From Pleurotus djamor (taxonomy: Eukaryota > Basidiomycota > Agaricomycetes > Agaricales > Pleurotaceae), in assembly GCA_029747585.1 (NCBI GenBank), contig JAPEVF010000514.1, positions 1 to 32,591 on the forward strand: a stretch of 32,591 nucleotides of DNA, written 5' to 3'. The notes under the pieces were generated by a model. That model was not told where the DNA came from. It made no database searches and saw only the letters and a program-made list of their open reading frames with translations. This document shows positions 1-10,287 of this stretch, piece after piece (the stretch's first letter is position 1; every line of letters begins with the position of its first letter). Made by a program: the position numbers and the translations under genes.

Positions 1-2904
1 GCGTCCTCAAGAACGTTTCTCTCTTCTTACCTTCTGGTGAAACCACCTTTGTCGTTGGTGGCAGTGGCTCTGGCAAATCTACCGTCGCAGCCCTCCTCCT
101 CGGTCTCTACAAGACCTCCCACGGACAAGTTCTGATGGACGAGCAAGATGTCGCTTACTTGGATGAAAAGTGGATGCGACACCATGTCATGGGTGTCTCT
201 CAAGGCGACTGTGTTATCCTTGATGGAAAGAGTGTACACGATAACGTTGCTGCCGTCTTTGGTCTTCCTGAGCGTGTTACGCGCGAACAGGTCGTCGATG
301 CCTGCAGGAAAGCTCTTTTGCACGAGTTCATCAACGGTCTTGCTGACGGCTACGACACCATCCTCGGAGGCTCTGAGGGTACTATGGAAGATGGTGAGGA
401 GAAGAAGGTTAACGGCGTTACCCTCAGCGGTGGACAACGACAACGTCTTGCCATTGCTCGGGCTTGTATTAGAAACCCTACTGTATTGATTCTTGGTATG
501 TTCCTTTTCTTTTCTTCGACTTGCTCTCCTAACCACTGCCTTTTAGACGAAGCCACTTCGGCACTTGACCCCACTTCGCGCCTTCTTGTCTTCGAGGCCC
601 TGAAGGCCATCCGCCGCAACAAGACCACCATCGTCATTACTCACGATCTGTCGCAAATTGAAGAAAGTGATTTCGTCTATGTCATGCGCAATGGTGAAGT
701 CGTCGAGCAAGGATTCCGCCGCGACCTCGAAGCTGGTTCCAGCACCGAAGGCTCTTATTCGTCTACCACCTCCATCAACGCTGTGGGCGACTATGTTTTC
801 AAGGAGATGCTCCGTTCCCAGATGGGCATGGGCGGGTCCCTGCCTACCCGAGATATCGACGCACCCTCCACCAACAACAACGATCCTTTCACGACCTCCG
901 ATGAAAAGCGAAAGACCACTTTCGAAGAAGAATATATGTCGCTTGAAGAAACCGACCTCCCTGCTCCCCCTCCCACCGCAGCATCTCGTCTTCGTCCGTT
1001 GACCTTGACTTTGGGCAATTGGATGTTCGACGTTGTGGCTGATTTGACGAAAACTGCGAATGGGCCTGGAGGTGCACTTAGTCGTCTTTCGATGATCCCG
1101 GAGCAACATGAAAGCCAGAACCAACGCGCTAGTATCCGCGCGAGTCGATTCATCCCTTCAGATAACAACAACTTCCCCCCTCTACCAAAGGGCGAGATGA
1201 CTCAAGTTCGCAAGTCTCGTCCTACCAGCATCGCCATTCCTTCTTCACCTACTACACCCACTGTCGCTTATACCATCCCACCTACGAGGAGATTGAGCTT
1301 GCAGTTCACCCCGACGTCGCCTGTGTTCTCTCTTGGCGACGGGCTTTACTCTTATAGCAACGCGGACTTCGGCGACAATGTCAGTGCTATGGGAAGTGAG
1401 GTCGGCTTGCTTGGGAGCAGACGCAACCGAGGCTATGGAGACGATGAAGAGAAGGTAATGGAACAGCGAGGTACCACCGCTGAGGAGAGCAGGAGGAGAC
1501 GGGCAAGAAACGAGAGGAAGCGCTGGGATACCGAGAAGGTTGTCGTTGTTCCCACTGACAAGAAGAAGAGGTTCCAGGTTCGCGTCGATAAGTGGAAGAA
1601 ACACGCCGAGAAGGTTCAGAAAGAGGATGAAGCTGCTGCTTCCCCTCTCGGCTTCTGGCAGTTGCTCTGGGCCATATACCCTACCGTCCCCTACAAACCC
1701 CTCCTCTTCGTTGGCTTGGTCATTTGCGTTTGCAGCGGTGCTATGACTCCCATTTTCTCCTACCTCCTTTCCCAATTGATGTTCGAGGTTTCTATTGGCG
1801 CTTCGAACGTTCGCATCATCAACTCTTTCGGAGGACTCGTCTTGGGTATCGCTGCCCTCGATGGATTCCTCCTTGGTTTCAAGTATTTCCTCATGGAGAC
1901 CATCGCTTCTTCCTGGGTTATGCGTATTCGGAACATCGCTTACGAGAAGCTCCTCGCGCAAGACAAGAAGTTCTTCGACAAGGCAAACAACATCTCCCCG
2001 CGTTTCGTTCAGATCCTCGTCAAGGATGGTGACGATGCAAGGAACCTCATCGCTGTCGTCATCGGCCAGTGCTTAGTTGTCACTGCCATGCTTGGTGTCG
2101 GTCTTATCTGGGCTTTGGCTCGTGGATGGCAGTTGACTTTGGTTGGCTTCGCTATTGCGCCTGTCTTCGCTATCACCATGGCTGTTCAAACGCGTCTTGT
2201 CACCAAGTGCGAGGTCCGCAACAAGCGCGCTCGCGAGGACGTCGCTCGTGGTTATTACTCTGTGATCTCCAACATTCGTGGAATTCGCACCATGTCTTTG
2301 GATGGGCTCTACAAGAGGGAGTTCGACGCTGCGACCGAACGTGCTTTGACCACTGGTGTCCGAGGTGCTTTCGTCGAAGGGTGCACTTATGGTGTTTCTA
2401 GCGGGTTGATCTACCTTGCTGAAGCCCTTCTTTTCTACGTCGGCGCCGTCCTCATCGCTTCGGGTACCTACTCCTACCTCCAAATGGTCCAAACCCTCAA
2501 CTTGGTCGTCTTCTCTGTTACCATTGGTTCTCAGCTTATGGCCTTCAGTAAGTTTCCCTTTTAACCCTTCTTCGCTTCGACATTCAAATCAATCGTCGAG
2601 CTCGCAAGGCAACATAGCTCAGAAGTGGCGTCTACTACCCGAAAAGCGTGGCTATTCTGCAACCACAAAGTTGAAACCTCTGGTGGTTAGCCTTTTCGAA
2701 TTTCCCTCCTCTAGTTCCCGAATTTACATCAGAGTACCTCGCGTGATCATTTACGACAGCTACTATGCAATAAGCGCACTTGCTTTCAGAAGGGCTGGAT
2801 CCATATTCGCTTGGTGGGACGCCGAGGCACGATTCGCTCATACCCTCACGAACTCGAAACCAACGAGCGAGTCGACCATCCCTTATTTGACAAGATCAAC
2901 TTAG
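1..2904 (+). CDS. STE6-like ABC transporter, 5'-partial, lacks second ATPase domain
   Basis: A full transporter of this family exports a lipid-modified peptide pheromone (or another amphipathic substrate) across the plasma membrane. The window opens inside the first nucleotide-binding domain: Walker A GGSGSGKST at 57-83, signature LSGGQR at 423-440, Walker B split by an intron (496-546) before DEATSALD, and the switch-loop His in TIVITHD near 640. A long Ser/Pro/charged linker follows (about 750-1650), then the second membrane domain from about 1680, with several hydrophobic segments. A donor GTAAGT lies at 2548. An acceptor at 2617 would add T-Q-K, as full-length relatives continue, but then the sequence diverges and stops at 2904 without a second nucleotide-binding domain. 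Family assignment is firm. The STE6 subtype is inferred from domain order and linker. The gene is probably truncated or rearranged at its 3' end. Confidence 0.85.
496..546 (+). other. 51-bp intron with no stop, inside Walker B
   Basis: GTATGT...TTTTAG splits the Walker B region between L-I-L and D-E-A-T-S. The length is 17 codons with no stop, so an unspliced message would stay in frame but insert 17 residues into the ATPase core. Removing it restores the standard LILDEATSALD core, which is why it is called an intron. Confidence 0.85.
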
Positions 2905-3158
2905 CCGTATTTCTTCCAAATAAACCTCACTATCGACTTCCCATACACGCTAGACGAGGTCGAGGCTTTTGACGAGGGGTGCTACTTGCGTCGGTGTTCG
3001 GAATCAAATGACGTGTTAATCGACCCAACAGGAACACCCAACATGGACTCGCTCCTTATTCGCGACCCAGGATAATGTCAGTGCCATCGAGTACCCCGGT
3101 GACGACGAAGCTAGTGTTGAATAGTGTTGCTTACAGTCAAGCGAAGCCCTAAATTTCA

Positions 3159-3165
3159 TATATAA
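3159..3165 (+). promoter_or_regulatory. TATA-like box upstream of secreted paralogue 1
   Basis: TATATAA lies about 32 bp before the chosen ATG at 3197, inside a 292-bp gap after the transporter remnant. Fungal promoters often lack a strict TATA box, so this is suggestive only. Confidence 0.35.
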
Positions 3166-3196
3166 TCACACAAGATCCATTCGTTTTTTCCCAAGC

Positions 3197-5900
3197 ATGC
3201 AGAGAATTCTTGGGCTTCTCTTCTCCGTCGGCCTCGTCTTGGGTCAGCCTGCAAATGACTGGAACAAGCCATGCTTCAGCGGGGAATGTGCGTACGACAT
3301 GCACCCATCTACCGGTAATTCAGGCGTATTGCGATTGGTACGTATGATGTCACCTTCTCTCTCCTCTTAAGTCTCATCGATCTTCAATGTGCTAGAGTGG
3401 GAAGAGTCTCACAGATATCACGCCTGCAGCGGGATGGGTTATTCTTGACTGTGACCCTCACTCCACAGAGCAAGAGATTCGACTCGTCTGCTCGAGCGCA
3501 AATCACGAAGATGTAGGATGTAATCACGTATTCTCCGACGGCGGCGCTGAGCACAAAGTGGTCCGCCTACCTGAAAGCGTAGGTCTCACTTCTGTCCCTA
3601 GCCAAACTGTTTAATCACACGTCTTTAGTGTACCGAAGCTCCTTTCCTTCGAATCGCCAGTGCTAGGGTTGCAGAGGATCAGTCCATCCCTGGCCATGTA
3701 GCTGATACGCTAATCAAACGCGATGGAATTCCCCCCGTTGTGCACATTCTTCACGTAGACGGTAATTGGGCTTCTTCCGATGTATCCAAAGTTGGCGTGG
3801 TCAACTTCGAGTTCATTGGTTCAAACAGCCCCCATACCGACGCTGAGAAGTCTGGGTCGAACTCTGGCGCCTCTCAATCACGCTCAGTAACCTACGAAAA
3901 GCGAGAGAGCGACGGATTTTTCGAATGGGCTGGGCATGTTTACGATGCCGTGAAGGAAGCAGTCGTTCCTGCGTACAACACAGTCAAGGGCATGTTGGTC
4001 AGCTCCTACAAGAAATTTATCACGACAATGCGCGGTGAGTACCTCCTCTTCGTGTGTTTCACCCTATCTAATCCATGTCTTTAGACTTGACTTCCTTTGA
4101 CTCCAATCCCGAATTTATCAAAAGTGTCAAACTCGACACGGGAGGCGAAATGGTGACTATCTTCCATCTTGAAAAGGAGGCCGTGAAATGCAACGTTGGA
4201 ACTACTTCAACACTTGACGTTTCCGCGGGTGGAAAAATCGACGCTCAAGTGAAATTCGGTCTCATGGCCAATGGCTCTATCATCCCTCCTCAAGTGAGTC
4301 ATCATCTATCCATGTATCCCTGCCAAATGGATGTGGCGCTGAGTGGTTGTTCTAGATCGGGAGCTACGCTGTCTATGCCGGTGAGCCTCGTTTCTATCAC
4401 ACCTGAACGATATTGACGAGTCGATTTGACCACGGCAGTGGTCAATGGGCAAGTAAATGCAAACGTCTCCGTCGATGCAACCGTTACTGTACGTAGGATA
4501 TTCGTGTCGTTGCCGTGTATCTTCTAGCTGACCTAACACCTGCAGGGGAACCTGGCTAGTAAGCGCATCAGGGTGGCTGAAGTCGCCATCACTCCGCTAC
4601 AAATTCCCAAGTCAGTTTGCCTTCCATCACGCCTATAGGTAACGCTTACGTCGTGCCGCACCAAGAATTATTGCACTCGGTCCTTCCATCCGACTTGAAG
4701 CGCAAGCAGAGTTGGATCTTTCCCTAGAAGTTTTGATAAACACCAACCTCAAATACGCGATGTGAGCAAACCTTTTAAGCTGTGTCTTTCGTTTTCGTCG
4801 AGCTAATAAAAGTCAAATCTAGACATGACTGTACGTTTTCTTCTCTTCGACGTTTAACGGACCGTCGCTTTATTCAAGTTGCACACAGTAGAGTTCTGGT
4901 ATCCGAAGAAAATGACAGAGGCCGAACCAGATGCAAAGAGTGGCTTCAAGTCACTGGATTTCCAGCCCTCGCGTGTGTATCTAATTCTTCTTTCTCTTCT
5001 CGCCTCCACTTCCTGACCAATCTCTCAGCCTTATCCATTGATGCGACGGTTGATATAGAAGCCCAAGCGAATATAACCGCGTACGTCCTAATCGACTTAA
5101 TAACCCCTACTATTCATCCATGAACATCTAATTATCTAGGCATTTGATCCCATCCCTTCGTCTCGGTGCGTTGACTTAATGCAGCTTCGGAATAAAATAC
5201 ATTTACTGACCATCTTCGGTTTTCAGGTTTGTCGGCCTTGAATGGTGAAGTTGATGGCAGCGGTTTCATTGAAGTCGATGCCTGGGCGAAACTCGCGTTA
5301 CAAGGGAAAGCATCCATCCAGGCTGCTAATCACAAGCGACGACAGCTCTACCCTCCCGGCATAACACGTCCCTCCTACAGCGATTTTCTGATCCCATTCT
5401 CTGCGGTTCCTGCGACTGACACCGGGAGTGTTGCGACCCAATTCTCAGGGTGTCTCAGTGTCCTTGCTGGTGCCGCTGTGCGTGCTGGGGCATCAGGCAA
5501 ACTCGGGTCGTTAGAGGGTGACACGCCGAGATGGGAGATATATCAGTCACCAGAAGTATCGATTTACTCAGTGCGTCATCTTGTCCTCTCCGATCCTTGT
5601 AGTCCTGTCGCTGAAGACTTGTTTGAAGACTTGTTGGCCGCATGCTGACAAACGGTCCAACCTGATGTCTTCGTCAACCCTCAGGAGCTCACTTGAGGGG
5701 AGATCATCTGATAACTCTGACTTGCAGTGCGGTACCGGAAAGCGAAAGAGCCTTCCTAAGACTCAAACTAGCAGCAAATCGTAAGCTCCTTGACCTCAAG
5801 GCTATACAACCACATCTTTGATCACTTCATTACATTCAGCCTATCTAACAGTGCCAGTGCGCCTAGCCAAGGACCGTTGATTGTCGTTCCGAAGCCGTGA
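3197..5900 (+). CDS. Secreted protein of unknown function, paralogue 1 (15 exons, 633 aa)
   Basis: I do not recognise the family. The product starts with a hydrophobic signal peptide (MQRILGLLFSVGLVLG) followed by Q-P-A-N-D-W and a short Cys-containing N-terminal domain. The second half is rich in alternating hydrophobic/polar stretches that look like beta strands. Exons by hand: 3197-3337, 3396-3578, 3629-4034, 4085-4293, 4356-4380, 4439-4488, 4546-4610, 4666-4761, 4823-4830, 4889-4972, 5029-5080, 5140-5165, 5227-5570, 5629-5780, 5840-5900. They total 1902 nt, an exact multiple of three. All introns are GT-AG and 50-62 bp. The model is anchored by the inverted paralogue at 6468-9087, whose exons match almost one for one. 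Reading through the last donor would stop at once (TCG TAA), so a shorter end is possible. Likely role: secreted or cell-surface. Function unknown. Confidence 0.85.
4823..4830 (+). other. 8-nt microexon of paralogue 1
   Basis: ACATGACT is flanked by CTAG on the left and GTACGT on the right. It bridges a phase-2 intron (4762-4822) and a phase-1 intron (4831-4888). Only its inclusion keeps the frame into V/L-E-F-W-Y-P-K-K. The same 8-nt exon is found in paralogue 2. Confidence 0.8.
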
Positions 5901-6467
5901 GTCAGATTTTTCTCGATGTGTACTCTATCATTTCTCATATTTACGACGCCAGAGTTGAATCTTTGTTAAATAGTGTATACTCACATTTACCTTGAAACGT
6001 GAGCGCACTGTAGTTACTCAGCACGAATGATCTACTTGTCTGTCCTGCTCTCAGTGTTTTGCCAATCCCATTCTCTGCCATTCGTAAAGGTTCCGCGAAT
6101 TGACTGCTTCCATGTTGTGTAAGGGTGTAAGGCTATCGCGAGTTCAGGTCCACTCTATTTCCCCAATAGCGGGCAGGCTTCATTATCGATATGTCGAAGA
6201 TGTGACTGCGCCCGCGCGTGAGTCCTCATAACCCTTAAATCCACTCCTCAGAGTGCTACAAAACTTGCCAGTCCAACCTCCCGTGTTGATGGTGTCAGTG
6301 TGTCTGGTTCATCTGGAACATCAAGCGATAACCCGTTGAATTCTCGATAGATACAACTTGACACCTGACACAGAGACACAGAGTTCTACTCGACGGTACG
6401 TAAAACGCTCGTCCTTGGTATCGCTTGCCTACGACGGACGGGTCGCCACGCGAGCATGTCTGAACTC
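5901..6467. other. Gap between convergent paralogues
   Basis: About 570 bp between the two stop codons. It contains presumptive 3' UTRs of both genes. No additional gene, RNA or long repeat was seen. A short GACACAGAGACACAGAG imperfect repeat lies near 6367-6383. Confidence 0.5.
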
Positions 6468-9087
6468 TCAAGGTCGTCGCAACCTTGTGCGATCAATGAT
6501 TGAGATATAGACATGGGATGACAAATTTAGGGACTCACGTATGCGGGTCTGTCTTGGTTGCGGAGAGTTGCGTCCGCTTTCCTCGACCACATGTCATGGT
6601 ACCTGACCTCTTTTCCAGGGGTGTAGTAGGAAGCAAGGAGATTTCTCTCCTAGAGGGTCCATGAGGCCAACACATCTGGGAAACAACTTCATCAGCGTCG
6701 GAAGCAAGGTCATTACTTGAAACTCACATGGAAGATCGATAGTTCTGGCGTAGTGAAAATCACCCAAGGGGGCGTTTCACCTTTGATTGGGCCGAGCTTA
6801 GCTTCAGCTCCAGCACGAACGGAAGCGCCAGCGAAAACACCAAGGCAACCTTTGAAGGTTAAAGTAGCGGTGTCCGTTGCTTGTAGACCTCTCGCGCCGA
6901 GATACGGTGGAACATAACTCAGTTCACGATCTCCGAGCTCGGAATCCAGCGCTCGCTTATGCGTAGACGCACTAGCCGATGCGTGAGCTTCTAGGGAAAG
7001 CCTCGCCCAAGCATCAACTTCAATAAAACCACTAGCGGAGGCCGCCCCGCCGAATAGACTCAACCCTAAACCGAGGGACTCGTCAACCGCGAAAGTCATG
7101 AAAGGAGGGGAATTTACGCACCTAAATGAAGGGAGGGAATCAAGTGTCTGAGGTAAACGGGTGAGGGGTAAGCAGATATTGACGCAGATGAACAAGACGG
7201 AAAGCGTACGCCGTGATGTTCGCTTGAGCTATGACATCAGCGGTTGCTTCGATTGTGAGGGCTGGAAAAGAAACAAGGTTGAGCGGAAGTTCGCACATAG
7301 AAGTTGAGGCGACATACGAGATTGCTGGAAGTCAAGTGATTCATAACCACTCTTCGCCGCGGGGTCTTCTTCTGTAAGCTTCTTCGGGTGCCAGAATTCC
7401 ACTGGAGCAAGGTTGAGAATAAATGTCAAGAGCGCCGAGGGAGAAGTACGAACATTGGTTACTGAAAAAGTGAAAAATAAGTAAGCATATTCGAGGGATG
7501 TTTGGATGCTTACACTTTATACTTGAGATGGGCATCAACGAAGACATCTAGCCCAACGTCAAGCATAGCTTCCACTTCCAGTCGAACGAAAGGTCCAAGG
7601 GAGATGATCCTGTTCTGCAACATTAGACGGGCGATATTAAGACGAATATAGGCTACTGACCCAGGAATTTGCAGGGGAGTAACATCAACTTGAGCCACCT
7701 GCTTACGACCACTGGTTAATTGTCCCTGTGCAAATCAAGTTGAGTCGAATGAAGGATCAAGGAAGGGAAAGAGTAGGGTAAGCCATACATAGACGCTGGC
7801 GACGACTGATAAGTGCACATCAACATCGCCATTAACGACTGAAAAGGCCGAGTTAGACGGAGGGGATTGGTGTGGTGCCAAGCTTACTAGCATAGACAGC
7901 CCAACTACCGACCTAAAACGCAAACGGTATGGTTGAGAACGGTATTAGGGTGATAGATTCACTTGAAGGCTTACCTGCGGTGGGATCACCGAACCATTTG
8001 CCATAAGACCAAAACGCACGTCGGCATCGACCTTCCCTCCAGCTGAAACATCGAGGGTCGCAGTGATGCCTTTGTTGCAATGTACCGACCCCGCTTGGAG
8101 ATGATAGACAGGAATCATCTGGCCTCCCGTGTCGATACTAATCTTCTTGATCCATTCGGGGTTGATCGAGAACGATGTCAATTCTGAGTTGAGAGCAGCT
8201 TATTGATGAGACGGATCTCCAGGACTTAAGCGAGGCTTACCTTTGAGTTTTTGTACGGTCGACTGGACGACATGAACGACAGTATTCACGACTGTAGTTA
8301 CAGCATGTACGACCGCGTTTTTNAACAGCGTTGAACGCGTTCTTGATCCAATCGAAGAAGCCATCCTGACTGCGCTTGGATAGCTTCGGGGATTGCTTGA
8401 CCAGTAGGGGTGACGGCGTTGAGCTGTATCGCGTCGCCATCATGGCGGCATCAGGAGTGTTCGACCCGATGAAGTCGAAATTGACGACTCCAACTTTAGA
8501 GACATCGGCGGCAGCCCAGTTGGAGTCGACACGGATGGTATGAACGACGGGGTTGTTCCCATCGCGTTTCGTGATTCGTTGTTCGGCATGAGTAGATATG
8601 TGTTGGTCTTCCGCAATGGTTGCGCTTGCAATACGGAGGAACGGGGCCTCCGTACACTACAGGTCTAAAACATGAGGGGTGCAATGGCAGATGATTGGAT
8701 AGGACACGCACACTCTCAGGAAGACGAACGACTTTATGTTCGGCCCCATTCTCGAAGACATGATGGCAGCCAGCTTCCTCGTGGTTCGTGCTGGAGCAGA
8801 CAAGTCGAATTTCTTGTTCTAGTGCGTGGGGATCACAGTCAAGGATGATCCACCCAGCCGCCGGAGTGATATCCGTGATACCGGCACCGCTCTGAAAGGC
8901 GCAAGTGAGGGACGAGTTAAGGAAGTAGATTTTTAATGCGCACCATACGAAGGACACCAGAGTTGCCCGTGGAAGGGTCCATGTCATAGGCACACTCGCC
9001 ATTGAAGCACGGTTTGCTCCAGTCGTTGGCTGGTTTAGCCAGCGCGAGACCAACGAAAAGCCAGACAGAAACGATCGCCCATTTCAT
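6468..9087 (-). CDS. Secreted protein of unknown function, paralogue 2 (15 exons, 614 aa)
   Basis: Inverted, diverged copy of the gene at 3197-5900; unknown function. Signal peptide MKWAIVSVWLFVGLALA, then K-P-A-N-D-W. The ATG at 9087 is preferred over one at 9111 because it aligns with the start of paralogue 1. Exons (descending): 9087-8944, 8891-8712, 8656-8241, 8183-7975, 7912-7888, 7838-7789, 7725-7661, 7609-7514, 7461-7454, 7401-7318, 7261-7210, 7147-7122, 7065-6728, 6675-6539, 6483-6468. Ten exons have the same length as in paralogue 1 (209, 25, 50, 65, 96, 8, 84, 52, 26 nt and others within a few codons). Exon 3 contains an N at 8323 that breaks the frame. Counting it as an extra base gives 415 nt, the same phase as the partner and a total of 1845 nt. 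In exon 4, 45 of 70 residues match paralogue 1 by eye. Confidence 0.83.
7454..7461 (-). other. 8-nt microexon of paralogue 2
   Basis: On the minus strand TAACCAAT lies between TTTTTCAG and GTTCGT. It is in the same place and phases as the microexon at 4823-4830, and the joined product reads V-N-Q-L-E-F-W-H-P-K-K. The donor GTTCGT is weak, so splicing efficiency is uncertain. Confidence 0.75.
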
Positions 9088-10287
9088 TTCTGCGATAATC
9101 GACGAGAGCACCTAGAACCGCTGAATGTGAGGCCGCGCGTTCCTTTAGCTTGGACTGAGGGTGTACCTTAGAGGGTTCTGTCGAGGATGAGATGAAAGGC
9201 AGACCATTTTATCACTGATAGCGCGTTGGAAGGGAAGACTACGCCTTTCACGCCTAGCTTCAGCTTGTTCCCGGCAGAGGTTAGAAGACACAATCTCCGT
9301 GGGTGACAATCTAAACTGAATGAGATTGCCGCGAACAAGCAGAGTAGTTAATTCAATTTGATACAGTACCTTTGTACTGTTAATGTCCTCATAAAGGAAC
9401 GCTCAGTTTATAAGTGCGACGTTGGCTCCGTGCTACATGAGTAGCGCAAAGATACAGCGTATTTGAGCCGTCCTTGGCTATCGACCTGGGAAACTCAGTG
9501 CCCAAGGAAGGCTAGCCTGCGTGCCAAGGAACCAGAGGGGGGCCAATAGGTGTGCGTCGAGCGTCGATGTAAGTAGTCTCCACATTCTGAAGCAGCAGCA
9601 TGCACTGAAGCGACTATTTGCAGGTTAGACGTCACAAATTGTTCATGTTGAGAAGCAGACCGACGCCTTGCCGACACCGAGTCTGTGTTGCAATTTCCGA
9701 AGCGGTACCATTTGCGTCATCTAAAGCGCGGTTATGTTGTCCAAAGACTGCGGTATTGAAGTATGAGATCTGGGGGAACCCACAATGTACAGGAAAACAT
9801 TTGGAGAACATGGCAGCGGCGGCTGCCAATTGAAATTCACGACGCGACGCCACACTTAGTCACGTGCTCGGATTCAGTATCTAATAATCAAGGGCGATAA
9901 GATAAGAAGCTGAGATTTGGTTCCGAAGCCACAGATGGCTACTTCAACTTGACTTCAACGCACTCAACGTCGACCACAACCTCGCGAGCTACATATGGAT
10001 GCCTAAAAACCGTAAATAGTGTGCTTTGATGCTCTCAGACGTCTTCCAAGCTCACAGATACGAAGAAGTCTCCTCCCCATGCGTTCTTCATCGCTCTCAG
10101 GCCACGGTACCCCGGCCGGTCCGATACCGTTTTGCTGCCATTGGAGGGATACTGATGTGAATCCAAACTTGCGTGACGCTATCTCTACCCACGAGCACCC
10201 CATGTGGTTTCATCCACCACACAGAGAGAGTACGTATGTTCATATCCAGCTAATTTTGCTCGCGCTGATGCAGCCTGATCTCAGACA
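9088..10287. other. 1.2-kb intergenic region between divergent genes
   Basis: Contains the promoters of paralogue 2 (leftward) and of the monooxygenase (rightward). A TATA-like TTTATAA is near 9406. Short open frames here (for example 9632-9853, minus) show no homology, start context or intron structure that would support a gene. Confidence 0.5.

Noticed and set aside
1245..1961. 238-aa open frame on the minus strand inside the transporter gene
   Set aside because: Shadow of the coding strand; no motif, and the plus-strand frame carries recognisable ABC transporter sequence.
3197..9087. Inverted pair as an assembly-made palindrome
   Set aside because: The arms differ at many codons and intron sequences differ completely, so it is a genuine diverged duplication.
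9632..9853. Short frames in the 9.1-10.3 kb gap
   Set aside because: No conserved motif, no intron logic and no partner; probably chance.
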